Shown in pieces: positions 17,215-24,764 of a stretch of DNA of 32,652 bases. The position numbers were made by a program, and so were the translations under genes. The notes under the pieces were generated by a model. That model made no database searches. It was given only the letters and a program-made list of their open reading frames with translations, and had not been told where the DNA came from. This stretch comes from Burkholderiales bacterium UBA4615 (GTDB lineage: Bacteria; Pseudomonadota; Gammaproteobacteria; Burkholderiales; Burkholderiaceae_E), in NCBI GenBank assembly GCA_002386465.1, contig DGIT01000032.1:1-32652 (forward strand), given 5' to 3'. Position 1 is the first letter of the stretch. The number at the start of each line of letters is the position of its first letter.

Positions 17215-17889
17215 TCAGGCAAAAGTGATGGCGCCCCGGCGGTCAGCCCGCTCAAGGTGCGGAATATTGTTGAAGCTGGTCAGTCGGAGCCGATCGCCGT
17301 TGGCGACCAGTTCGCAAAAGCCGGTGTTCCGGAACTGCAGATTGAACTCGATCGCTACGGCTGCGCTGGCACCCGTGATATCACCCAGCAAGCGCCCGAT
17401 GGCGCCGCCGGAGCTGACCACCAGCGCAGTGTCATCGCGCCCGAGACCCGTCGTGGCGTGTGCAAGCCCTGCATGGATGCGCACGGCAAAGTCCGCCCAG
17501 GATTCCGGCACATCGGTCAGGCGGTCCTGGGACCAGGCCAGCATGCCTTCCCGGAAGGTTTGCCAGTAGCCGCGATAGTCGGCTTTTTGCCGCGCCACAG
17601 GATCAGCGCCGCCGGTGTGCGCTGCCCAGATACGGTCACCGTGATACTCGTTCAGACCTGCGTGTGACTGCGCCATGGCAGGGTCCATGCTCATCACGCT
17701 CAGCAGTTCGGTGGCGGTGTCTCGCTGGCGCTTGAGCGTGCCGGTCACCACACGCGAGAACACGACGCCTCGTTCTTTGAAATACTCACCCAGCCAGCGC
17801 GACTGCTGACGCCCCTGATCGGACAGGCGATCGTAGTCGTGCGTGCCGAACGAAGCCTGAGCGTGTCTGACCAGAAAGAGCAGCGCCAT
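17215..17889 (-). CDS. Histidine phosphatase family protein with atypical second motif
   Basis: A 224-residue member of the phosphoglycerate-mutase-like branch. R8-H9 in LVRHAQ is the phosphate-accepting motif, and E81 in LNEYHGD is a candidate acid. The usual second histidine motif (VVSHGG) reads VVSSGG, with S160 in place of His. Activity may therefore be reduced or different. The ATG at 17889 gives the family N-terminus MALLFLVRHAQ; upstream codons are open but not family-like. Its start lies seven bases after the stop of the upstream CoA transferase gene, indicating one operon. Confidence 0.85.
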   Translation of the reverse strand: MALLFLVRHAQASFGTHDYDRLSDQGRQQSRWLGEYFKERGVVFSRVVTGTLKRQRDTATELLSVMSMDPAMAQSHAGLNEYHGDRIWAAHTGGADPVARQKADYRGYWQTFREGMLAWSQDRLTDVPESWADFAVRIHAGLAHATTGLGRDDTALVVSSGGAIGRLLGDITGASAAVAIEFNLQFRNTGFCELVANGDRLRLTSFNNIPHLERADRRGAITFA

Positions 17890-17896
17890 GGCTTGC

Positions 17897-19078
17897 TCAG
17901 ATCGTCTTGCTGTCGCGCATGGCAGCGATCTCCTGAGCGGTGTAGCCCAGTTCGCCCATGAAGGCATCGGTGTGTTCGCCCAGTTGCGGGGGGCGCCGAC
18001 GCGGGACCGGATGTGTCTCGGTCATCCATAGCGGCACAGCGGCTACGGGCGCAGGCTTGGGCAGACCTGGATAGTCCGTGTCCTGCAACACGCCCAGCGC
18101 CTGGACTTGCGGGTGGTCCAGCGTTTCCTGTGGCTTGAGCACGGGTGCGCAAGGGATCATCGCGTCACCCAGGATTTTCACGATCTCGTCCGAACTGCGT
18201 TCGGCGCACCAGCGGTTCATGCGCTCACTGATGATCGCTGCGTGACGGCCGCGGTCATCGTCAGTGGCAAAGCGCGGATCGGTGAGCCACTCGGGTTCAC
18301 CCATGAGCTTGGCCCAACGCCGATACAGCGGGTTGCCGGTCACAGCGACCAGGACCCAGCCGTCTTTTGCCTTGAAAATATCCGAAGGTGCTGCGGTCTG
18401 ACCGCGATTGCTGGTGGGCACACGGTTGACCTGGGTGAGGGCCTGCTCGATGAGTGAGGCATTGTTCACCGTGATGGCGGTGGCCAGCAGCGCGCCTTCA
18501 ATCTTTTGACCCTTGCCAGTCTTGGCTCGCTCCATGAGCGCAGCCAGGGTGCCGAAGGCGCAGTGCAGTGCAGTGCTGAAGTCGACCCAGGGTGCTGAAA
18601 ATCGGTGGGGTTGATCGATGGAGCCGGTCATGTAGGCGGCACCTGACATGGCCTGTCCGATGCCGTCGAAACCCACGTTCTTGGCCATCGGGCCGCGCGT
18701 GCCGAACGCCGTGTTGGTGACGAAGATAATGTCGGGTCGATACGTGCACAGCGTCGGGTAATCCAGACCCATCGAGACCAGGGTGGCTTCAGGCAGATTG
18801 GCAATCACGACATCGGCGGTCTTGACCATGCGTGCCACGACCTTGCGGCCCTCGGGCGAAGCCGGGTCAAGTGTGATCGAACGCTTATTGCGGTTCATCT
18901 GCAAAAAGAGCGCGCCAACGCCGCCGCCGACTTGCGCCGGAAACCGGTCTTCGCTGCCATCGCGCTTTTCGATGCGAATGACATCAGCGCCGTACTCGGC
19001 CAGCAGGGCGCCACAGTACGGCCCCGCAATGTAGCGACCGAAGTCGAGAACCCTGATTCCCTGCAGCAATGCGGCCAT
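17897..19078 (-). CDS. CaiB/BaiF family CoA transferase (single domain)
   Basis: A 393-residue family III CoA transferase, of the kind that moves CoA between carboxylic acids. The N-terminal nucleotide-like fold opens LLQGIRVLDFGRYIAGPYCG, with VIRIEKRDGSEDR and NRNKRSITLD following. The position that holds the catalytic Asp (D169 in formyl-CoA transferase) falls at A199 in GALLATAI by motif alignment. If right, a covalent aspartyl-CoA cannot form there. GGAGA precedes the ATG. It sits between a double-CaiB gene and a phosphatase gene. Confidence 0.9.
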   Translation of the reverse strand: MAALLQGIRVLDFGRYIAGPYCGALLAEYGADVIRIEKRDGSEDRFPAQVGGGVGALFLQMNRNKRSITLDPASPEGRKVVARMVKTADVVIANLPEATLVSMGLDYPTLCTYRPDIIFVTNTAFGTRGPMAKNVGFDGIGQAMSGAAYMTGSIDQPHRFSAPWVDFSTALHCAFGTLAALMERAKTGKGQKIEGALLATAITVNNASLIEQALTQVNRVPTSNRGQTAAPSDIFKAKDGWVLVAVTGNPLYRRWAKLMGEPEWLTDPRFATDDDRGRHAAIISERMNRWCAERSSDEIVKILGDAMIPCAPVLKPQETLDHPQVQALGVLQDTDYPGLPKPAPVAAVPLWMTETHPVPRRRPPQLGEHTDAFMGELGYTAQEIAAMRDSKTI

Positions 19079-19178
19079 GGCCGGTCTCCGTGTGTAATGA
19101 ATGGGTGTGTCAGCTGGCCTGATGACGCTGCGACTTAGGGCAGGTCAGCCATGGGGTGTTGATCATATCCTGCCGTGT

Positions 19179-21605
19179 TCAGAGCGGTTTGCTGGGTGCC
19201 ACGATGTTGCGCGACGGTGCAGGCGCGAAGCTGACCACGCCAGTGGCGAGCAACTGCTCGAAGCGCTGGTCCGTCACCCCTGCGTGCTGGCGCAGCACGT
19301 CCTGGCTGTGCTCGCCCAACAATGGCGCCGGGCTGCGCGCGCCCAGGCGACGGCCGTTTTGCAGGATCGACACCCCAATCTGGCGCTGCGGCCCGGAGAA
19401 TGCGCGCTGCAGATCAATGTAGAAATCGCCTGCAGCGAAATGCGCGTTGTCGAACAACTCCTGCGCATGCAGCAAAGGGGCTGCGGCCACACCGGCTGCC
19501 TGCAGGCGCGCAGCCGCTGCACGCGGCTCATGCTGCGCAGCCCATGCGGCGATCGCTGCATCAATCTCATCTTCGTGGGTACGCCGACTTGCCACCGACT
19601 GCCAGCGCGCCTCATGCCAGTGCGACTGACCGATTGCGCGGCCCAGCGCCGCAAACGCCTGCGCGCTGTGCACCGAGATGGCCAGCCACTGATCTGTCCC
19701 CTGCGCGGCGTAGATGCCGTGCGGCACCAGGCTCGCATGGCGGTTACCGCGTCGCTTGACGCCCGCGCCTCCTGTCTGATGCGCCAGGAGCGCCGGTGCG
19801 GTGAACTGCAGCATCGCTTCGATCATGCTGACATTGGCGTATTGCCCATGCCCGGTGCGCCGTTTGCCCACGAGCGCAGTCAGGCCCGCCGCGCAGCCGA
19901 ACAGGCCACCCACCGGGTCGCCATAGGCCAGGTGTGCCATGGTGGGCGGGTCGCCCTCGAAGCCCATGAAACTGGGTACGCCAGCACCCTGCTCAAGCGT
20001 GGAACCATAGGCGCGCGTATCCGACCAGGCATTGCCGGTGCCGAACGCTGACATCGACACCATGACGATCTCGGGATTGACCCGCACGGCATCGTCGTAA
20101 CCCAGTCCCAGTTTGGCCAGCACGCCAGAGGCCTGGTTTTCGACCACCATGTCTGCCTGCGCCACCAGTGTCAGCGCAAGTTCGCGGCCTTCGGGTGTGG
20201 TCAGGTCGACGCTCACGCCGCGCTTGCCACGGTTCATGGCCAGAAAGGTTTTAGCGTTTTCGTACGCCTTGTCGCGAATGTATTCAGGCGTCCAGTTCAC
20301 GCCGCGCCACCAGTCGGGGTAGCGCGCAGCTTCGATTTTTAGCACGGTGGCGCCCAAGTCACCGAGCAGGCGGCTGGCAAGCGGCCCTGCCCAACCCATG
20401 GCGAAGTCAATCACCGTAACGCCTGACAGCGGCGGCGCATCCTGTGCGCCTGCGGCAGCGGCGGAGGAGCTCCATTGGGCGCTCGAGTGGCTTCCTGTGT
20501 CAGTGGGGTTCGGGCCGTCCAGATCGGTGCGCACAGGCGTGCGATGCAGACCGAAGGGCGTGCGCGGGACGTGCATCCGCGCGCCGTCTATCGTGAGCTG
20601 CGCGAGTGAGCCGCGGGCTGCAAAAATTGGGTGATCGAGGATGCCTTGCGCATCGGGCACCACCACGATCGGCACTTTGTGCAGTCGACCGAGCTCGGCC
20701 CACTGCACGGCTGTTTTTGCGGCCAGTGCACGGTGCAGTGCGGCTTCGACTTCGTCTTGCCGACTGAACCGCAGCTCGCGGGTGACCAGGCCCTCGTCTG
20801 CAGCCTGCGCATGCAGTTCAAGTGCCTTGCACAACGAGCGCCACTGATCGGGCGTGGTGATGGTGATGCCCACCCATCCGTCGCGGCAGGGGTACACGCC
20901 CACAGGCGAATTGGGCGAAAAGCGGTTGATGCCGCAGCGCTGCATCGGAATAGCGTCGCGCTCGAAGAAATGCATGTGCATTTCGCTGAGCACGATGTTC
21001 GCTTCCAGGATGCTCAAATCAAAGCGCCGCGGGCCGGATGACGCGGGTGCAAGCAACGCCGCACACGCGGCGATGTAGGCCGTGACGCCTGCCACGACAG
21101 TGGATTGCCGGTCGCCGAAGAACGTGGGCGGCCCTTCGATGCGCCCGGCCATCTGCGGCATGCCCGACAGGGCCTGCACGACCAGGTCGCTGCCTGCCCA
21201 GTCGCGGTAAGGGCCGGCTTGCCGACCGAACCAGCTGAGTGCAATGCTCGCGATGCGGGGCTGCGAAAGCGAGGCCTCGAAGCCACTCGCTTCGCCCACG
21301 ATAACCAGGTCGGCCTGAGCACACAGTGCGAGAAGCGCCGAGTCATTGTCGGGGCTTGGCAGCCACTGCTTGCCGGCGTGCAGATAGTCGGCGTAGCGAC
21401 GGTCGGCCCTGGCGCCGATGTCGTCACCGCTGTTGTCGTGCGTCGCGTTGCGGTCCAGACCTGCCAGGCGTGAAGCGTCGTTCAGTGCAATGACGCTCAC
21501 GTTGGCGCCGGCATCACAGAGCAGGCGACCGCAGTAGGCGGCTGCTGCGCCTCCTGCGATTTCCAGCACCTTGAGTCCGGACAGGGCAGGGGGCGTGGCG
21601 TTCAT
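19179..21605 (-). CDS. Tandem-fused CaiB/BaiF CoA transferase (two domains)
   Basis: The 808-residue product contains two CaiB/BaiF domains in a row: about 8-360 and 393-775, joined by a Ser/Ala/Gly-rich linker (~361-392). Each half restarts with the family pattern (LSGLKVLEIAGG and LSGVTVIDFAMG). The second half is the more typical, with KIEAARYPDWWRG and MNRGKRGVSVDL; the first is divergent. E201 and E596 occupy the place of the catalytic Asp. ATG 21605 was chosen at the family start, with GAGG upstream; open codons to 21803 are not family-like. The phosphotransferase gene ends ten bases upstream, so co-transcription is likely. Confidence 0.88.
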   Translation of the reverse strand: MNATPPALSGLKVLEIAGGAAAAYCGRLLCDAGANVSVIALNDASRLAGLDRNATHDNSGDDIGARADRRYADYLHAGKQWLPSPDNDSALLALCAQADLVIVGEASGFEASLSQPRIASIALSWFGRQAGPYRDWAGSDLVVQALSGMPQMAGRIEGPPTFFGDRQSTVVAGVTAYIAACAALLAPASSGPRRFDLSILEANIVLSEMHMHFFERDAIPMQRCGINRFSPNSPVGVYPCRDGWVGITITTPDQWRSLCKALELHAQAADEGLVTRELRFSRQDEVEAALHRALAAKTAVQWAELGRLHKVPIVVVPDAQGILDHPIFAARGSLAQLTIDGARMHVPRTPFGLHRTPVRTDLDGPNPTDTGSHSSAQWSSSAAAAGAQDAPPLSGVTVIDFAMGWAGPLASRLLGDLGATVLKIEAARYPDWWRGVNWTPEYIRDKAYENAKTFLAMNRGKRGVSVDLTTPEGRELALTLVAQADMVVENQASGVLAKLGLGYDDAVRVNPEIVMVSMSAFGTGNAWSDTRAYGSTLEQGAGVPSFMGFEGDPPTMAHLAYGDPVGGLFGCAAGLTALVGKRRTGHGQYANVSMIEAMLQFTAPALLAHQTGGAGVKRRGNRHASLVPHGIYAAQGTDQWLAISVHSAQAFAALGRAIGQSHWHEARWQSVASRRTHEDEIDAAIAAWAAQHEPRAAAARLQAAGVAAAPLLHAQELFDNAHFAAGDFYIDLQRAFSGPQRQIGVSILQNGRRLGARSPAPLLGEHSQDVLRQHAGVTDQRFEQLLATGVVSFAPAPSRNIVAPSKPL

Positions 21606-21615
21606 GTGCGCAACC

Positions 21616-22668
21616 TCAGGTGCGTGTGGCCAGCCCGAGCATGCGGGCGGCCGATTCAACCCGCCGGGGAATGCCGGCTTTGTACGACTCGAGGTCGATG
21701 GCTTCGTCCTGTGAGCCCTGCTGTCCGCCGAGATAACGCGCGTAGACGCCTTCGCCGATGCTGGCCAGACGCCATTGTGCGAAGGCGCGGTAATAGCTGA
21801 CATCGGCCAGCGAGACGCCCATGCGTTCGGCGTACAGCCCGGCCATCTCGTCCTGACTCAAAAAGCCGGGCAATGCGGTGGTGCCGGGGTCGCCGCCTTC
21901 TTTGGGATCCGCCGGATCGTGCCAGTAACCGAGCAGTCCCCCCAGATCGGCCATCGGCTCACCGAGCGTGCACAGTTCCCAATCGAGCACGCCAGCCACC
22001 GGGCCATCGGGCTTCATCATGCAGTTCGACAGCCGATAGTCGCCATGCGCAATGGTGGCGGGTGACTCCTTGGGCATGCGTGCTGCCAGGGCATCGCGCA
22101 CGGTTTCGAACAGCGGAATTTCGCGGGTCTTGGACTGCTCCCACTGGCTGGACCACCGTTTCAACTGCCGCTGGATGTAGCCCTCGCGTTTGGCCAGATT
22201 GCCCAGGCCGACTGCGTCGACATCCACGCGATGCAGCGCGCACAGGGTGTCGATCAGCTCGCGGCTCATCCGTTCGCGCACACCCGGCGTGAGGCTGCGG
22301 CCGATCTCCACATCACGCACCACGATGCCATCCAGAAAGTGCATGACATAGAAGTCGCGCTCATTGACTGTTTCGTCCTGGCACAGACCGACCATACGCG
22401 GCACTGGCACCGCGGAATCGTTCAGGGCCGCCATCAGTCGGTGCTCACGAGCCATGTCGTGTGCACTGGGCAGGAGCTTGCCCAATGGCGGGCGGCGCAG
22501 CACAAAACGGCGCCCCGCCGCATCGCTGACCATGAACGTCATGTTGGAGCGTCCGCCTGCAATCAGCTTGAAACTCAGCGGTGGGGTGATCTCGGTGCGC
22601 TCGGCCAGCCAGGCAGTCACGCGCGGCACATGGATGCCTTCGATCAGGGATGCGGGGGCTTCACTCAT
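21616..22668 (-). CDS. APH-type phosphotransferase, ACAD10/11-like
   Basis: A 350-residue kinase-fold protein of the aminoglycoside-phosphotransferase superfamily, in the branch that accompanies acyl-CoA dehydrogenases. The catalytic loop is H208-G-D210-YRLSN215 and the metal site D229 in GVLDWELCTLGEP. The typical nucleotide-loop lysine lies in FVLRRPP. In known systems (LvaA in levulinate catabolism, the kinase part of ACAD10/11) such domains phosphorylate 4-hydroxyacyl-CoA. The adjoining dehydrogenase stops three bases before this ATG, so the pair is translationally coupled. Antibiotic resistance is unlikely. Confidence 0.9.
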   Translation of the reverse strand: MSEAPASLIEGIHVPRVTAWLAERTEITPPLSFKLIAGGRSNMTFMVSDAAGRRFVLRRPPLGKLLPSAHDMAREHRLMAALNDSAVPVPRMVGLCQDETVNERDFYVMHFLDGIVVRDVEIGRSLTPGVRERMSRELIDTLCALHRVDVDAVGLGNLAKREGYIQRQLKRWSSQWEQSKTREIPLFETVRDALAARMPKESPATIAHGDYRLSNCMMKPDGPVAGVLDWELCTLGEPMADLGGLLGYWHDPADPKEGGDPGTTALPGFLSQDEMAGLYAERMGVSLADVSYYRAFAQWRLASIGEGVYARYLGGQQGSQDEAIDLESYKAGIPRRVESAARMLGLATRT

Positions 22669-22671
22669 GGT

Positions 22672-23772
22672 TCAGAGTCGTCCTTTGCCCAAGTCCAGAA
22701 AGCCGCGCGAGACATTCACTCGCAGCGTGTCGTTTTCACCTTCCACCAGACGCGTGGCGCGCAGTCGCCTTACTGCTGACTCCAGCGGATGTCCGGTCAC
22801 AAGCGCTTCACCGCCAACCAGTTGAATCGCGGTATCGACGATCTCGTCGGCAGCCTCGGAGGCGAATACTTTTGCAGCAATGCTTTCGTTCACCACGTCC
22901 TGCCCGGCATCGGCGAGTTGCGCTACGCGGTACACCATCGAGCGCGCTGCAAATGCGGTGATGCGCATCTGACCGAACCTCAGACGGACCCGTTCATGCT
23001 CGGCCAGCGCGCCACTGCGCCGCGGACGCTTGAGCACTTCGGCGACCAGGTTGATCAGCCACGCCGAGGTGCCCACGCAGTCAGCCGCGACGGTCCGACG
23101 CACCGAACTGATCTTGGCGAGTGCGCGAGAGCGACCATCACCGGGTTTGCCCACGGCATGGGTGATCGGTACATGCACCGCCTCAAATCGGTAGGCCGCA
23201 TGACGGCTGCCGTCCAGCGAACCGAAGACGCGTTCGACCGATACGCCAGGCCGGTCGGTATCGATCACGACCATCGCAGGGCCAGTACCTTCCACTTCCA
23301 CCAGCGCGGTCAGGAAAGACAGGTCGGGCCCGCCTGTGACATAGGACTTGCGGCCTGTGATCACAAGCTCGTCACCCTCGACACGGGCCCAGGTCGGGCG
23401 CTCGGCATCAGCCGGTTCAGTGAACGCAAAGCCTGCGCGCTTGTCGCCCGCCAGCAAGGGCAACAAGTGGCTGGTGCGCAGCGGTTCGCCGACTGCACTG
23501 ATGATCCCGGGATCGGCACCGAAGCAGCCTTCCAGGTGGCCCACACCATGCGAAGCCAGCGTCTCGCGCGCCACCAGCAAACTCAGGGCAGACACCTCTT
23601 CGGATTGCGTCAGCCCATACAGGCCGGCCGCCTGCGAGGCCTGGCGCACACGATCACGGCGTTGCTGTGCAGTGAGCGCAGGGTCGTCGCGCAGGGCGAT
23701 CAGCGTCCCGGTGGCCAGCTGCTCGGCGCGCTCGCGCAGCGCCAGCAGCTCGGGCGACAGAAAGTCGGGCAT
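22672..23772 (-). CDS. Acyl-CoA dehydrogenase family protein
   Basis: A 366-residue FAD enzyme of the acyl-CoA dehydrogenase superfamily. AFTEPADAERP (116-126) is the FAD/substrate motif, TGRKSYVTGG the flavin-side segment, and E344 in RLVEGENDTLR is the likely catalytic base. At 366 residues it is slightly shorter than typical (~380-400), mainly at the N-terminus. Coupling to the phosphotransferase suggests action on a phosphorylated or hydroxylated acyl-CoA, as in ACAD11 or LvaC, rather than plain beta-oxidation. The exact acyl chain is unknown. Confidence 0.9.
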   Translation of the reverse strand: MPDFLSPELLALRERAEQLATGTLIALRDDPALTAQQRRDRVRQASQAAGLYGLTQSEEVSALSLLVARETLASHGVGHLEGCFGADPGIISAVGEPLRTSHLLPLLAGDKRAGFAFTEPADAERPTWARVEGDELVITGRKSYVTGGPDLSFLTALVEVEGTGPAMVVIDTDRPGVSVERVFGSLDGSRHAAYRFEAVHVPITHAVGKPGDGRSRALAKISSVRRTVAADCVGTSAWLINLVAEVLKRPRRSGALAEHERVRLRFGQMRITAFAARSMVYRVAQLADAGQDVVNESIAAKVFASEAADEIVDTAIQLVGGEALVTGHPLESAVRRLRATRLVEGENDTLRVNVSRGFLDLGKGRL

Positions 23773-23783
23773 GGTGCCGGGGC

Positions 23784-24074
23784 TCAGCCCAGCTCGGTCA
23801 TGCGCAACACGGCCGGCGGACCGTCCATGAAGGCTCCCATTTCGCGGCCCAGCGTACGGAAATGGTCGCTGGCACGATGCGCCTTGACGGCGTCTTCGTC
23901 CTTATAGCGCTCCATGAACACATACGTGCTCGCTTCCTCACCCTTGTTCAGGGTGTAGAGCAGGCAGCCGGGTTCATTGGCATTGACTGCTGCGGCGAGC
24001 TTGAGTGCCACCGCTTCGAATTGCGCTTCCTGACCGGGTTTGACCTTGATGGTCGCAACGGTAGCTCGGGTCAT
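23784..24074 (-). CDS. Antibiotic biosynthesis monooxygenase (ABM) domain protein
   Basis: A 96-residue ferredoxin-like alpha/beta barrel protein of the ABM family (MTRATVATIKVKPGQEAQFEA). Such small dimeric proteins include cofactor-free monooxygenases, heme-degrading enzymes and dioxygenase-like stress proteins, so the reaction is not fixed. The ATG at 24074 follows CAGGGAGA at a normal distance. It is first in the minus-strand operon and ends 11 bases before the acyl-CoA dehydrogenase start. A role in oxidising or isomerising a pathway intermediate is inferred. Confidence 0.82.
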   Translation of the reverse strand: MTRATVATIKVKPGQEAQFEAVALKLAAAVNANEPGCLLYTLNKGEEASTYVFMERYKDEDAVKAHRASDHFRTLGREMGAFMDGPPAVLRMTELG

Positions 24075-24094
24075 GATGTCTCCCTGATCTGTAG

Positions 24095-24133
24095 GCCGCA
24101 CTGCGGCTGAATGTGAAGGCGGACAGCAGTCCG
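24095..24133. promoter_or_regulatory. Two dyads in the divergent region between units B and C
   Basis: GCCGCA-C-TGCGGC (24095-24107) and CGGAC-AGCA-GTCCG (24120-24133) lie 12 bases apart, just upstream of the ABM gene, in the 249-base gap separating two divergent operons. They could be operators for one shared regulator, or hairpins in the leader of the minus transcript. No convincing promoter pair was found; TAAGAT at 24285-24290 is a weak -10 toward the plus side. Nothing coding is seen in the gap. Confidence 0.35.
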
Positions 24134-24323
24134 TCTGCGGGGCTCGTGCGGTGCTTCGTGTGTGTCGTGCCGCTCGGATGCCTGCTCGGGAGTCTACATC
24201 CCGCATGGGTCGTACGGCATGCAGAGGGTGCTGCGCCTGTTTCAATCCCAGGCTCACGGTACGGGCCCTCTGTGTCGGGGCCGTTAAGATCAGTCCCAGT
24301 CACATGTCGCGAGGAGCGTCCCG

Positions 24324-24764
24324 ATGAGCGCAAGCCCACAGCCCGCCAAGGCGGTCCCGGTAGCTACGCCGGTCACCAAACCATTCTGGGAAGGCACGGC
24401 CGCTGGTGAGCTGCGCTTGCAGCATTGCGGCGCCTGTCAGCACCGGTTCCTGTATCCCCGCATTCGCTGCCCCAAGTGCGGTTCCGATCGCCTCGATTGG
24501 GTCAAGGCGAGCGGCCGCGGGCGCTTGTATTCCTATGTGATCAATCACATGGCTGCACCCGGCTGGCAGGGGGAGGTGCCCTATGTGATCGCAGTGGTGC
24601 AACTTGAGGAGGGCGTGCGCATGCTCTCCAACCTGGTGGGCATTACGCCCGATCCCGATTCACTTGAGCTCGACATGCCACTGGAAGTGGTGTTCGAAAC
24701 ACGCGGGAACATGACTCTGCCGCTCTTCAAGTCGGCCGCTGCGTCGAAGGGAGCATCCAAATGA
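24324..24764 (+). CDS. Zn-ribbon/OB-fold (DUF35) protein
   Basis: A 146-residue DUF35 protein. The rubredoxin-like zinc ribbon has C35, C38, C49 and C52 (CGAC...CPKC), followed by an OB fold (~58-140, GRGRLYSYVINHM). Such proteins partner thiolase-like subunits: in sterol side-chain breakdown the DUF35 part of ChsH2 with Ltp2 forms an aldolase. GAGGAG precedes the ATG. Its stop overlaps the thiolase-like start as ATGA, so a heteromeric complex is likely. What the pair cleaves is unknown. Confidence 0.9.
   Translation: MSASPQPAKAVPVATPVTKPFWEGTAAGELRLQHCGACQHRFLYPRIRCPKCGSDRLDWVKASGRGRLYSYVINHMAAPGWQGEVPYVIAVVQLEEGVRMLSNLVGITPDPDSLELDMPLEVVFETRGNMTLPLFKSAAASKGASK

Noticed and set aside
21616..22668. 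Aminoglycoside resistance kinase
   Set aside because: It is coupled to an acyl-CoA dehydrogenase and resembles the ACAD10/11 kinase branch rather than resistance enzymes.
22789..23907. A 372-codon plus-strand open frame over the acyl-CoA dehydrogenase
   Set aside because: The minus strand carries an intact, motif-complete enzyme, and this frame has shadow-like composition.
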